NCBI RefSeq assembly: GCF_003076455.1
Contig: NZ_CP020918.1
Location: 3,446,001 to 3,510,000 of the forward strand
DNA: 64,000 nt
DNA from: Flavobacterium faecale
GTDB taxonomy: Bacteria; Bacteroidota; Bacteroidia; Flavobacteriales; Flavobacteriaceae
Direction: 5' to 3'
The notes under the pieces were generated by a model. It saw nothing but the letters and a program-made list of their open reading frames with translations. It was not told the DNA's origin and made no database searches. This document shows positions 54,585-64,000 of this stretch, one piece after another (the stretch's first letter is position 1; every line of letters starts with the position of its first letter). The translations under genes and the position numbers were made by a program.

Positions 54585-57422
54585 ATGCAAAAGTTTACAG
54601 CATTGTTGCTAATTTTAATTCTGAATAGCTATGCATCAGTGGCTCAAAATGTAGGTATTTCTAATAATCAAAAAACCGAGATTCATTATTTATCGGGTAC
54701 CGATAAAGATCATTTGGTCGATTGGGATTTCTTTTGTTCAGAAGGAAGAAAAAGCGGCAAATGGACTTCAATTGGAGTACCATCTTGTTGGGAACAAAAA
54801 GGATTTGGTACCTATAATTATGGTAGTGACGATTCAGATAAAAGAGCTAAGGAATTTGGCTTGTACAAACACACCTTTAAGGTACCGAAAGACTGGAATA
54901 ATAAAGAGGTACAAATCGTGTTTGAAGGCGTAATGACCGATGCCGAAGTTAAAATCAATGCAAAGTTGGCTGGCGAAATTCACCAAGGTGCCTTTTATGA
55001 ATTTAAATATGCTATCGGCAATTTATTAAAATATGGAAAAGACAATGTCTTGGAAGTAAAAGTAAATAAGGTATCGGCTAATGCATCTATCAACTTTGCA
55101 GAACGTGAAGCTGATTTTTGGATTTTTGGTGGAATATACAGACCTGTTTACTTGCAAGTTTTACCAAAAGAAAATATTGACCGTGTAGCGATTGACGCAA
55201 AAGCAGACGGAACTATAATTGCAGATGTTTTTACAACTTCTCAAAAAGCGACCACCGTAAAACTGTCTTTATCTGATGCAAACGGAAAGAAAATTCAAGA
55301 TTTAAAAGTTGAAAAAGCAACCCAATCACAAGATAAATGGACAGTGTCAACAAAAGCAAATGTTATAAAAACATGGAATCCAGAAGCACCCAATTTGTAT
55401 ACCTTAAATATTGAAATGCTCAACAATAAAAAAGAGGTTTTGCATGCTGTAAGCCAACGAATCGGTTTTAGAACTGTAGAAATTATAGAAGGTGACGGCG
55501 TTTATGTAAATGGCGAGCGAATTAAATTTAAAGGTGTCAATCGCCACTCGTTTCATCCTTCTTCGGGACGTACCACTTCAAAAAAGATTAGTATTGATGA
55601 CGTAAAAATGATGAAAGACATGAATATGAATGCCGTTCGTATGTCTCATTATCCGCCAGATGTTCATTTTCTAGAAGTATGTGACTCTTTGGGATTGTTT
55701 GTTATTGATGAGCTTTGTACTTGGCACAACCCAATATTGGACACAAAAGTAGCCCGTAAACTAGTAAAAGAGACTGTCGTTCGTGATGTAAATCACCCAT
55801 CCATTTTACTTTGGGCAAATGGTAATGAGCAAGGTTGGAATACAGAAGTTGATGATGGCTATGCAAAATGGGATATTCAAAAACGTGAGGTTATTCATCC
55901 TTGGAGCATCTTCAAAAAAACAAATACGATTCATTACAGCCCCTACCATTCTTTGGTAAACGATTCCTATTCGATGGAGAAAATTTTGTTTCCAACCGAA
56001 TTTCTACACGGGTTATACGACGGTGGTCATGGAGCTGGATTGGATGATTATTGGAATCTAATGTGGAATACGCCCTTAAGCGCAGGAGGATTTCTTTGGG
56101 ATTTTGCAGATGAAGGAATCGAAAGAACGGATAAAAATAACGAAATTGATTTACAAGGAAATAAAGCCGCAGACGGAATTGTAGGCCCTTATGGCGAAAA
56201 AGAAGCGAGTTATTTTACAATTAAAGAGATTTGGTCGCCAATTTATATCGAAGACAGATTCATTACCAATGATTTTAATGGCATTTTTAGATTAGAAAAC
56301 AGGTACCACTACACCAATTTGGACCAATGTAAAATGACTGCGAAGTGGTTGAAATTTGATGGACCAGAAGGAAAATCAAATCCGAAAATCATGGCAGAAG
56401 GAATTGTAAAAATGCCAAGTCTAAATCCAGCCGAAAAAGGGAAGTTTACGGTTGAACTACCTCAAAATTGGAAATCGGCAGACGCACTACATTTGACCGC
56501 AACAGACCCTTACGGTAAGGAAATTTTCACCTGGTCTTATCCTGTTTCAACACCAAAACAGCTGAATTCACCTTTAATTGATTATGCAGGTGGTGGAACT
56601 TTATTGTCCGAAACTAAAGATAATTCGATTAAAGTTGTGGCTAATAAAATGACCTACGTTTTCTCTGAAACGACTGGCTTACTTCAAAAAGTAATGAAAG
56701 GTTCGAAGGTTATTCCGCTAAACAATGGTCCGATTATTTTAAGTCAAAAAGACAAAATAGAAAATATTGCGGTTCAAAATCTAAAAGATAAAGTAGAAAT
56801 TACAGTCACTTTCGAAAAAGCTGTCAAATCTCCTTCTTGGTCCACTATTAAAGAATATGGAAAAGACATTATTAAATGGACCGTACATTCCAATGGATTG
56901 TTGGATGTGAAAGTGGAGTTTAAAGGTTATAGAAACTTAAAAGACTATAGAGGAATTACGTTTTCATTTCCAGAAAAAGAGGTCGCAGGGATGAAATGGC
57001 TTGGCGATGGTCCTTATCGCGTGTGGCGAAACCGCATGAAAGGAACCAAATTTCAGGTTTGGGAAAATAATTATAACAATACCATAACTGGAGAATCTGG
57101 TTTTGTATATCCGGAGTTTAAAGGATTTTTCTCTAGTGTCTACTGGACAAAATTAAAAGGGAAAGACGATAATGGTTTTACGGTCTATTGCCATTCGCCG
57201 CACACATATTTACGAATGTTAACGCCTGATAAAACGCAGGAGGATAAGAATGGAAGATTGAATCCTAAATTCCCCCTAGGTGATATTTCATTTGTAAAAA
57301 ATATTCCGGGAATTGGCACAAAGTTTCAGGATCCAGATACGATGGGACCACACGGAAATTCGGAACATTTTTTCGGTAATGATGACGAGCCTATTACTAT
57401 CGACCTGACTTTTGAATTTTAA
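54585..57422 (+). CDS. GH2 family beta-galactosidase (LacZ-like, large), tandem copy 1
   Basis: 945 residues with a signal peptide (to ASVAQ, about residue 21). Sugar-binding, Ig-like and TIM-barrel domains are followed by a beta-galactosidase small-chain-type C-terminal domain (about 650-945). The acid/base is E415 in WANGNEQGW and the likely nucleophile is E472 in FPTEFLHGLYDGG. The segment YDGGHGAGLDDYW is shared with copy 2. It should release galactose from beta-linked galactan oligosaccharides in the periplasm. It is the first gene of the operon divergent from membrane regulator 2, and copy 2 begins 25 bp after its stop. Confidence 0.9.
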   Translation: MQKFTALLLILILNSYASVAQNVGISNNQKTEIHYLSGTDKDHLVDWDFFCSEGRKSGKWTSIGVPSCWEQKGFGTYNYGSDDSDKRAKEFGLYKHTFKVPKDWNNKEVQIVFEGVMTDAEVKINAKLAGEIHQGAFYEFKYAIGNLLKYGKDNVLEVKVNKVSANASINFAEREADFWIFGGIYRPVYLQVLPKENIDRVAIDAKADGTIIADVFTTSQKATTVKLSLSDANGKKIQDLKVEKATQSQDKWTVSTKANVIKTWNPEAPNLYTLNIEMLNNKKEVLHAVSQRIGFRTVEIIEGDGVYVNGERIKFKGVNRHSFHPSSGRTTSKKISIDDVKMMKDMNMNAVRMSHYPPDVHFLEVCDSLGLFVIDELCTWHNPILDTKVARKLVKETVVRDVNHPSILLWANGNEQGWNTEVDDGYAKWDIQKREVIHPWSIFKKTNTIHYSPYHSLVNDSYSMEKILFPTEFLHGLYDGGHGAGLDDYWNLMWNTPLSAGGFLWDFADEGIERTDKNNEIDLQGNKAADGIVGPYGEKEASYFTIKEIWSPIYIEDRFITNDFNGIFRLENRYHYTNLDQCKMTAKWLKFDGPEGKSNPKIMAEGIVKMPSLNPAEKGKFTVELPQNWKSADALHLTATDPYGKEIFTWSYPVSTPKQLNSPLIDYAGGGTLLSETKDNSIKVVANKMTYVFSETTGLLQKVMKGSKVIPLNNGPIILSQKDKIENIAVQNLKDKVEITVTFEKAVKSPSWSTIKEYGKDIIKWTVHSNGLLDVKVEFKGYRNLKDYRGITFSFPEKEVAGMKWLGDGPYRVWRNRMKGTKFQVWENNYNNTITGESGFVYPEFKGFFSSVYWTKLKGKDDNGFTVYCHSPHTYLRMLTPDKTQEDKNGRLNPKFPLGDISFVKNIPGIGTKFQDPDTMGPHGNSEHFFGNDDEPITIDLTFEF

Positions 57423-57447
57423 TACCCAACAATTAAGAAAACTAAAT

Positions 57448-60297
57448 ATGAAAATATATAAAATTTTTGCAATTAGCTGTTTCGTTAGTTTGCTTTTTTT
57501 CTCGAATGCGAAGGCACAACAAACTGTTGAAAATACACAAACAACCATAAAATACTTGTCTGGAACGGGTAAAGACGATATGGTACTATGGGATTTTTAT
57601 TGTTCAGATGGAATGCAAAGTGGCAAATGGGCAAAAATAGGCGTTCCCTCTTGTTGGGAATTACAAGGATTTGGTGGTTATAACTATGGACACGACAAAA
57701 GAGACACAGATTTAAAAATACACGATGAATTCGGTTTATATAAACACCAATTTTTAGTTCCGAAAGAATGGAAAAATAAAGAGCTTAAAATAGTTTTTGA
57801 AGGTGTAATGACTGATGCCGAAGTGAAAATAAATGGCAAACTGGCGGGAGAAATTCATCAAGGAGCTTTTTATGAATTCAAATATTCAATTACCAATTTG
57901 GTCAAATATGGAGCAGAAAATGTGCTGGAAGTAAAAGTGAATAAAGTCTCTGCCAATAAATCGATTAACGCTGCAGAACGAGATGCAGATTTTTGGATTT
58001 TTGGTGGAATTTTTAGACCCGTTTCTCTTGAAGTACTACCAAAAGACCATATTGAAAGAGTGGCTATTGATGCAAAAGCAACTGGAGAAATAAAGACAGC
58101 GCTAGTAATTTCTTCGAAAAAGGCAGAGAAAGTAAGTGTGGTTCTTGCTGATATTACAGGAAAAAAATTGCAAGATTTGACCATTACTGATTTCAAAAAA
58201 GAGGATGATAATTGGACATTTTCAACAAAAGCTGTTAACATAAAATCGTGGAATCCAGAGAAACCGACGATGTATCAACTTCAAATGAGCTTGTTGGATA
58301 AAAACGGAGCTAGCTTACATACTAAAATTGAAAAAATTGGCTTTCGAACCATCGAAGTCCGTGAAAGTGACGGAATTTATGTGAATGGAAAACAGATAAA
58401 ATTCAAAGGCGTAAACAGACATTCTTTTTATCCAACTTCGGGTAGAACTACTTCCAAAGAGTTGAGTATTGAGCACGTTAAAATGATGAAGGATATGAAT
58501 ATGAATGCGGTTCGTATGTCGCATTATCCACCAGATAAACATTTTTTGGAGGTCTGCGATTCTCTAGGTTTGTTTGTAATTGATGAAATGTGTACTTGGC
58601 ATACCCCCTATTTGGATACGAAAGTAGGACAAAAAATCATTAAAGAAATGATTGTTCGAGATGTAAATCATCCTTCGATTGTATTGTGGGCAAATGGGAA
58701 TGAAACCGGATGGAACACAGCATTAGACAATGACTTTGCAAAATGGGACATTCAAAAAAGAGAAGTAATACATCCTTGGAATATCTTCAGAAAAACAAAT
58801 ACAATGCATTATCCTGATTACCATATTTTTGCTTATGATGGCCCTGCAAAAGATAAAATATATTTTCCAACGGAGTTTATGCACGGTTTATATGATGGCG
58901 GTCACGGAGCTGGCTTGGATGATTACTGGAAACAAATGTGGAATATGCCATTGGCTGCTGGTGGTTTTTTATGGGATTTTGCAGATGAAGGAGTCATTCG
59001 AACCGACAAAAATAACGAAATTGATTTTGATGGAAATCACGCACCAGACGGAATTGTAGGTCCTTATGGCGAAAAAGAAGGTAGTTACTTCACCATTAAA
59101 GAAGTTTGGTCGCCAATAGCAATTGCAGACCGTTTTATTCGTGATGATTTTTCAGGGATTTTTCAGGTGGAAAATAGGTATCACTTTACCAATCTTAACG
59201 AATGTGTGATGACGGCTAAATGGGTGCAGTTTAATGGTCCAAATGAAAAAACCGAATTTAAAGTATTGTCACAAAGTAATGTAAAATTACCAAATCTAGA
59301 ACCTAATGAAAAAGGTACTTTCTCAGTAGAAAAACCACAAAATTGGAAATCGGCTGATGCACTTTATTTAAAAGCAACAGACCCACACGGAAAGGAACTA
59401 TTCACCTGGTCGTATCCTGTAAAAACACCCGAAAAATTAAATTCAGAAAGAAGCATTGCTGATGCTAAAGGAACTGTATCTTCTGAAATTAAAAACGAAC
59501 AGATTCTGGTAACTGCTAATAATAAGCATTTTAAATTTTCTAAAACTACCGGTTTATTGCAAGAAGTGATTGCTAATGGAAAGCTAATTCCGTTAAACGA
59601 AGGGCCAATTATTTTAGGTCATAAAGGGAAAATCGATACGATTTTTGTAAAACAGACTGATACTAAAACAGAAGTTATCGCTTTGTTTAAAACGAACAAG
59701 AAGTACTATAAATGGGATGAAAATACCGAAACAACGCAAGATTTTATAAAGTGGACAATTCATCAAAATGGTTTGGTTGATTTGAAAGTCGAAATGAGAA
59801 GTCAGAAGAAAGTAACGGGTTATATGGGTATTTCCTTTTCTTTTCCGGAGCAAGAAGTCAACGGCATGAAATGGTTGGGTGATGGTCCTTACCGAGTTTG
59901 GCGAAACAGGATGAAAGGAACTAAATTCAACGTTTGGGAAAACGACTATAACAATACCGTTACGGGTGAATCGGGTTTTGTATATCCTGAATTCAAAGGA
60001 TTCTTCTCCAGTTTATATTGGATGAAACTGAAAGGAAACAACAACAATGGATTTACGGTTTATTGCAAATCTGATGCAACTTTTTTACGAATGTTGACAC
60101 CACAACAGCCAGTAGACCCACAAAAAGGAGCAACAGTCAAAGATTTTCCTGTGGGAGATATATCGTTTGTAAAAAATATTCCTGCTATAGGTACCAAATT
60201 CCAAGAAGCAGAGAGAACAGGTCCGCAAGGAAATCCCGAAAATATTTTCGGTAATGATGACGAGCCTATAATTATAGATTTAACTTTTGAATTTTAA
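57448..60297 (+). CDS. GH2 family beta-galactosidase (LacZ-like, large), tandem copy 2
   Basis: 949 residues from ATG 57448. An in-frame ATG at 57412 overlaps the upstream gene and would hide the signal peptide (KIFAISCFVSLLFFSNAKAQ), so it is rejected. Domain order is as in copy 1. The acid/base is E419 in WANGNETGW and the likely nucleophile is E476 in FPTEFMHGLYDGG. By eye it is well over half identical to copy 1 along its whole length, so the pair arose by tandem duplication. Differences around the active site (for example TPYLDT against NPILDT) may mark different specificity, such as sulfated, methylated or plain galactose. Confidence 0.9.
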   Translation: MKIYKIFAISCFVSLLFFSNAKAQQTVENTQTTIKYLSGTGKDDMVLWDFYCSDGMQSGKWAKIGVPSCWELQGFGGYNYGHDKRDTDLKIHDEFGLYKHQFLVPKEWKNKELKIVFEGVMTDAEVKINGKLAGEIHQGAFYEFKYSITNLVKYGAENVLEVKVNKVSANKSINAAERDADFWIFGGIFRPVSLEVLPKDHIERVAIDAKATGEIKTALVISSKKAEKVSVVLADITGKKLQDLTITDFKKEDDNWTFSTKAVNIKSWNPEKPTMYQLQMSLLDKNGASLHTKIEKIGFRTIEVRESDGIYVNGKQIKFKGVNRHSFYPTSGRTTSKELSIEHVKMMKDMNMNAVRMSHYPPDKHFLEVCDSLGLFVIDEMCTWHTPYLDTKVGQKIIKEMIVRDVNHPSIVLWANGNETGWNTALDNDFAKWDIQKREVIHPWNIFRKTNTMHYPDYHIFAYDGPAKDKIYFPTEFMHGLYDGGHGAGLDDYWKQMWNMPLAAGGFLWDFADEGVIRTDKNNEIDFDGNHAPDGIVGPYGEKEGSYFTIKEVWSPIAIADRFIRDDFSGIFQVENRYHFTNLNECVMTAKWVQFNGPNEKTEFKVLSQSNVKLPNLEPNEKGTFSVEKPQNWKSADALYLKATDPHGKELFTWSYPVKTPEKLNSERSIADAKGTVSSEIKNEQILVTANNKHFKFSKTTGLLQEVIANGKLIPLNEGPIILGHKGKIDTIFVKQTDTKTEVIALFKTNKKYYKWDENTETTQDFIKWTIHQNGLVDLKVEMRSQKKVTGYMGISFSFPEQEVNGMKWLGDGPYRVWRNRMKGTKFNVWENDYNNTVTGESGFVYPEFKGFFSSLYWMKLKGNNNNGFTVYCKSDATFLRMLTPQQPVDPQKGATVKDFPVGDISFVKNIPAIGTKFQEAERTGPQGNPENIFGNDDEPIIIDLTFEF

Positions 60298-60326
60298 CTT
60301 TCCAACCAACCTTTATAATTTCTAAA

Positions 60327-62321
60327 ATGAAAAAAAACTATCAATTTTTGTTCCTGCTTTTTGCAATAGCATTTAATGTTACTGCAAAAGAATACCATGT
60401 AGATTGTACCAATAAATCTCTTGGAAATGGTTCCGTATCAAATCCTTTCAAAACCATATCTCAGGCAGCTGCAATTATGGTCAAAGGAGATGTTTGCTAC
60501 ATTCACAAAGGCACTTATCGTGAAAATATTGTACCGAAGAATTCAGGTACTGCATCCAAACCAATTTTGTTTACCTCTTTCGAAAATGATATTGTCATTG
60601 TTTCGGCAACCGATCAAGTTTCGGGTTGGGAAAAATATTCTGGAAATATTTATAAAAAATCGGGTGTCAATTTAGGATTAGGAGACGGGAATAATGTCTT
60701 TTTTAATTCGAAAAAAATGCAATTGGCTCGTTGGCCAAATGATGCTGACAATGATGAATATACGTTGGATGCCAAATACATCGATATGACCAAAGGGACG
60801 TATTCTATGTCTTATATTTCTAATAACGAAATTCCGAATATCGATTGGACTGGCGGAACTATTCATTACCTAGGTGCGCATAGCGGTTGCAGTTGGGAAC
60901 GTACCATTACCAACTATGAAAAAGATTTAAATCGAATTCATTTTAAAACATTACCAGATGAATGGCCTTTTGGAGACACCCATAGTCCGATGCGTACAGA
61001 GAATGGTCATCGAGGAATTTTTTATCTAATGAATAAATTAGAAGCGCTTGATGCACCAAAAGAATGGTATTATGACACTCAAAAAAAAGAACTTTACCTA
61101 TATGCTCCCGAAGGTAAAAATCCAAATAATGATTTGGTAGAAGTTACTTCTCGTTTAAATGTGGCCGAAATTACTAGAGATTATATTCATTTTAATAAGC
61201 TTAATTTTTTTGGAGGAATGATTACCATCAAAGGAAATCATAATGAAATAACCAATTGCATGGTCAAACACGGATCTGATAAATTGATTACCAATTTAAC
61301 TGGTGCCGCATTAAGTGACGCCGCCATTCAAGTTTTAAATGGGTCTAATAACACCATTGAAAAATGTGTTTTAGAAAGTGGGACTGTGAACGGTATTATA
61401 ATAAGTAAAGATGCTGAGGATAACAGAATCGAAAACAATATCATTCAATATTTCAATACCATTGGCATTCATGCGCAACTGCTGAATAGTAGTGGTGCAA
61501 GAAATAAAATTTTAAAAAATTCCTTCTATGGTTCCGCTCGTGATGGGGTAAAAGTTACGGGTGATGATAGCGAGTTTGCCTATAATCACGTTCAAAAATG
61601 TTTGATTTCGGGAGCCGATGGAGGATTGTTTTATGTCACCGGAAGAAGTATTCCTGTAAATGTAGAGGTACATCACAACTGGTTTCATGATGCGTATGGC
61701 GCCAAACATGCGGGTAAAAAAGCAGTGGGTATTTATCTAGACAATAATGCAGCAGGTTACATTGTGCACCACAATGTAGTTTGGGATATAGAATGGGGCG
61801 GCTTGCATTTGAATTGGAATGCCGTAAAAAATGAAATATACAACAATACTTTTTGGAATGTAGGTCATGCAGAACAAGCCCTTATTGATAGTTGGGTACC
61901 CAAAAGAGACGGTGTCCAAACCAATGTAGCAGAAAATACCTTGTACAACAATATTTCGGATGTACGCCCTTGGTGGCATTCGGGTGATGGAACAAAATAT
62001 AGAGTAGACGAAAAAGAGTTTGAAGGAACAGAAGCAGACAATGATTTCAAAAACAATGTTCAGTTTTCTACTTTGCCATTTTCTATCGAAAAAAGTTCTC
62101 TTTTTATGCCTTTAAAAGATTCTCCAATAATTGATAAAGCCAATAAAATTAAAAAAATAACGGACGGATTTATAGGAGCTGCACCAGATTTGGGTGCCTA
62201 TGAATTTGGTGGTAAAGCATGGACTGCTGGAGTAGATTGGACTTCCGAAGGTTTTGCATGGACTCCAGGGAATGATTATAAAAAGTTAGAATTTATAAAT
62301 AAGGCTAAATCGAAAAGATAA
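60327..62321 (+). CDS. Secreted right-handed beta-helix protein, putative polysaccharide-active enzyme
   Basis: 664 residues with a signal peptide (MKKNYQFLFLLFAIAFNVTA). It starts with EYHVDCTNKSLGNGSVSNPFKTISQAA, a DUF1565-like opening of beta-helix proteins, then CYIHKGTYREN. The repeated N-rich turns from about residue 270 to 560 (ITIKGNHNEITN, NGSNNTIEKCVLESG, EDNRIENNIIQYF) are typical of a parallel beta-helix. VEVHHNWFHDAYG and GYIVHHNVVWDIEWGG may hold catalytic residues. It could be a glycosidase or lyase; I do not recognise the specific family. It is co-transcribed with the GH2 pair and the GH117-like gene. Confidence 0.75.
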   Translation: MKKNYQFLFLLFAIAFNVTAKEYHVDCTNKSLGNGSVSNPFKTISQAAAIMVKGDVCYIHKGTYRENIVPKNSGTASKPILFTSFENDIVIVSATDQVSGWEKYSGNIYKKSGVNLGLGDGNNVFFNSKKMQLARWPNDADNDEYTLDAKYIDMTKGTYSMSYISNNEIPNIDWTGGTIHYLGAHSGCSWERTITNYEKDLNRIHFKTLPDEWPFGDTHSPMRTENGHRGIFYLMNKLEALDAPKEWYYDTQKKELYLYAPEGKNPNNDLVEVTSRLNVAEITRDYIHFNKLNFFGGMITIKGNHNEITNCMVKHGSDKLITNLTGAALSDAAIQVLNGSNNTIEKCVLESGTVNGIIISKDAEDNRIENNIIQYFNTIGIHAQLLNSSGARNKILKNSFYGSARDGVKVTGDDSEFAYNHVQKCLISGADGGLFYVTGRSIPVNVEVHHNWFHDAYGAKHAGKKAVGIYLDNNAAGYIVHHNVVWDIEWGGLHLNWNAVKNEIYNNTFWNVGHAEQALIDSWVPKRDGVQTNVAENTLYNNISDVRPWWHSGDGTKYRVDEKEFEGTEADNDFKNNVQFSTLPFSIEKSSLFMPLKDSPIIDKANKIKKITDGFIGAAPDLGAYEFGGKAWTAGVDWTSEGFAWTPGNDYKKLEFINKAKSKR

Positions 62322-62340
62322 AAAGTAATTTGAAAAACAG

Positions 62341-63633
62341 ATGAAAAATATATTTTTAATAACAATTGGTTTCGTTCTCTATATAGGGCAAATTCAAGCG
62401 CAGGAAAAAAACGGGAAAGAAAAATCGCAAGTTACAACCGAAGAATTCCCATATTTTATTCCTAAAGAAAAACCCAATCGCCCTTTGAGTGCAGCAGTAG
62501 CGCGTAATTATGACGCATACGAAGCCATTCGGCCAGAACAAAATGAATTGTACACACAATTTAAATACACCGAATTAAAAGGGTTTGATTATAATGGCGG
62601 AGACGGAACGATTACACGACGTGACCCCTCCAAAGTTATTTTCGAAAATGGTAAGTATTACGTTTGGTATACAGGTCGCAAGACAGCAGTAAAAGCAGTT
62701 GGAATGTCGAGAGCTAAAGAAGCTACAGACGTTATTCCATCTTCCGATTGGGATTTGGCGGATATTTGGTATGCCACTAGCAAGGACGGATTTACTTGGG
62801 AAGAACAAGGGATTGCAGTAGCGCGTCCTCCAAAACCTCAAGCGGGTTGGCGCTCGGTAACTACATCAGCCATTTTGAAGTTCAAAGGAAAATATTATTT
62901 GTATTACCAAGCATTTATGGAAGCTAGCGGTTTACGAGGTGATTTTTGTCCTGTGGCGGTTTCTTATGCTGATTCTCCCGATGGCCCTTGGACTTCGGCA
63001 AACAAAGTAGTTATTCCTAATGGACCTGAAGGTTCGTGGGACCAATATTCTATCCATGATCCGTATCCTCTTGTACATGATGGGAAGATTTATTTGTACT
63101 ATAAAGGAGATTTCGATAAAAAACCAGAATTGAATCCTTCAAAAATAAGAATGCAAGGTTTGGCAATTGCCGATAATCCATTGGGGCCGTTTACAAAACA
63201 TCCACTAAATCCAGTATTGAATTCGGGTCACGAAACCACTTTGTTCCCGTATAAAGAAGGCGTAGCAGCCTTAATTATTAAAGACGGAATGGAACACAAT
63301 ACCATTCAATACGCAAAAGACTGGGTCAATTTTGAAATCGCTTCTATCACAGAGTTGCTTCCTGTTGCTGCTGGGCCTTTCATACCAGATGCTTTTACAG
63401 ATACCAAAAATGGACGAGGAATTACTTGGGGGATTTCACATTTTATTAATGCTGGAGGCGATTGGAACCATACAATTCTAGCTCGTTTTGATTGTGATTT
63501 AAGTCAAACTATAGACGATCAACAAATGAAAGAACATCATTATAATTATAGTCCAGAATTTCATTATACCCATAAATTAAGTGAAAAACAGCTGGAACGC
63601 ATCCAACAACAAACGGATAATTTAAAAAACTAG
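62341..63633 (+). CDS. GH117-family protein, divergent clade, secreted (second copy)
   Basis: 430 residues with a signal peptide (to GQIQAQ, about residue 21). The SxAxxR motif is residues 50-55 (SAAVAR). Active-site counterparts of AhgA are D95 (TRRDPSK), D240 (SIHDPYP), H297 and E298 (NSGHETT). It is a close paralogue of the protein at 37937, sharing for example TSSDWDL-type and MEASGxRGD segments, and both are distant from the AhgA here. Location in the operon with the GH2 pair and a GH29 suggests exo-attack on alternate alpha-L and beta-D residues. Specificity is unknown. Confidence 0.85.
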   Translation: MKNIFLITIGFVLYIGQIQAQEKNGKEKSQVTTEEFPYFIPKEKPNRPLSAAVARNYDAYEAIRPEQNELYTQFKYTELKGFDYNGGDGTITRRDPSKVIFENGKYYVWYTGRKTAVKAVGMSRAKEATDVIPSSDWDLADIWYATSKDGFTWEEQGIAVARPPKPQAGWRSVTTSAILKFKGKYYLYYQAFMEASGLRGDFCPVAVSYADSPDGPWTSANKVVIPNGPEGSWDQYSIHDPYPLVHDGKIYLYYKGDFDKKPELNPSKIRMQGLAIADNPLGPFTKHPLNPVLNSGHETTLFPYKEGVAALIIKDGMEHNTIQYAKDWVNFEIASITELLPVAAGPFIPDAFTDTKNGRGITWGISHFINAGGDWNHTILARFDCDLSQTIDDQQMKEHHYNYSPEFHYTHKLSEKQLERIQQQTDNLKN

Positions 63634-63738
63634 CTTTACAGAATTAGGAAAAAATACTTACCCATTTCTAAAAGTATGAGATCTATAAATACGGTAAATA
63701 ATTAGGAAAAGTATTCGATAAAAAATAAAATTTAAAAC

Positions 63739-64000
63739 ATGAAAATATATAGAAATAGAACACTTATTAGTATTACACTAGGATTAACACTACTGTTTTC
63801 AAGTTGTAAATCAGGGAGTGCCATTGCTTCTAAGAAAGTAGAAAAATACAAACCCAATTCCGAATCCCTTTCCAAACATGGGTCGGCGCCAGAATGGTTT
63901 GCAGATGCCAAATTGGGAATTTATTTTCATTGGGGACCATACAGCGTTCCCGCTTTTGGAAGTGCTTGGTATCCTAGAAATATGTATTTGGATAATTCTA
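63739..64000 (+). CDS. GH29-family lipoprotein, 3' end outside window
   Basis: 87 codons are visible from ATG 63739. A lipobox (LLFSSC, Cys23) follows the hydrophobic start. Then [20 protein letters not shown] matches the start of GH29 catalytic domains, as in the gene at 45905. The catalytic Asp lies beyond the window. It is the fifth gene of the operon starting at 54585 and probably removes an alpha-L-fucose-configured sugar (L-fucose or L-galactose). Confidence 0.85.
   Translation, partial: MKIYRNRTLISITLGLTLLFSSCKSGSAIASKKVEKYKPNSESLSKHGSAPEWFADAKLGIYFHWGPYSVPAFGSAWYPRNMYLDNS

Noticed and set aside
57412..57447. Upstream ATG for the second tandem GH2 gene
   Set aside because: It overlaps the previous gene and would place 12 residues before an otherwise perfect signal peptide.
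1..64000. CRISPR arrays, tRNA or rRNA genes, phage or conjugation genes
   Set aside because: No regularly spaced repeats, cloverleaf sequences, rRNA segments or phage/conjugation proteins were seen on reading. Only the two IS elements indicate mobility.

Overview
The window is AT-rich and carries marine Bacteroidota (Flavobacteriia-type) hallmarks: a SusC/SusD pair, A-rich ribosome binding regions, TAnnTTTG-type -7 promoter boxes, and many secreted or lipoprotein carbohydrate enzymes with three sulfatases. It reads as one large polysaccharide utilisation locus (PUL) for a red-algal agar-type galactan (agarose and/or porphyran). The main evidence is a GH16 enzyme of the beta-agarase type, a GH117 alpha-neoagarobiose hydrolase (AhgA) with its catalytic residues in place, and a complete-looking upper pathway for 3,6-anhydro-L-galactose (L-AHG). 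Genus and species cannot be assigned from the sequence.

Layout. 1-7848 (minus): a sodium:solute symporter gene, an FAD-dependent oxidoreductase and a GH2 enzyme that runs off the left edge. They diverge from a LacI-type regulator (8029-9045) across two identical operator-like repeats. The symporter is broken by a 1440-bp IS4/IS50-type element with 17-bp inverted repeats and a 9-bp target duplication. 9122-15644 (minus): surface glycan-binding lipoprotein, SusD and SusC. 16017-17672 (minus): a membrane TPR/LuxR-type regulator. 18161-23504 (plus): GH2 beta-galactosidase, AhgA and GH16 agarase. 23609-24400: an IclR regulator. 24587-37833: a long operon with an MDR dehydrogenase, two SDR dehydrogenases (one KduD-like), a GH2 protein, an aldehyde dehydrogenase, a sulfatase, a DUF5060/apiosidase-like protein, an enolase-superfamily cycloisomerase, aldose 1-epimerase and a RhaT-like transporter. 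37937-42762: GH117-like protein, Kelch lipoprotein, sulfatase and a small Spy-like protein. 42864-43990: an IS30-family element. 44274-48965: GH28-like, GH29 and sulfatase. 49141-64000: two paralogous membrane-bound winged-helix regulators, each divergent from a glycosidase (GH3; tandem GH2 pair), then a beta-helix protein, a GH117-like protein and a truncated GH29.

How it fits together (inference). The GH16 enzyme cuts the polymer at the cell surface and SusCD plus the surface lipoprotein import oligosaccharides. Sulfatases, GH29, GH2, GH3 and GH117 enzymes trim them to galactose and L-AHG. The aldehyde dehydrogenase then oxidises L-AHG, the cycloisomerase opens the anhydro ring to 2-keto-3-deoxy-L-galactonate, and two SDRs epimerise C5 by oxidation and reduction to give KDG. 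KDG kinase and KDPG aldolase are not in the window. The IclR regulator probably controls this operon through KdgR-like GAAAC-WW-GTTTC dyads.

The most unusual items are the pair of membrane-anchored winged-helix regulators with a shared GGTTAAAGTTA motif in both divergent promoters, a promoter module shared by the GH2 and agarase genes at identical spacing, the transposon-split symporter, two copies of an intergenic hairpin repeat, and a perfect 52-bp palindrome in front of the IS30 transposase.
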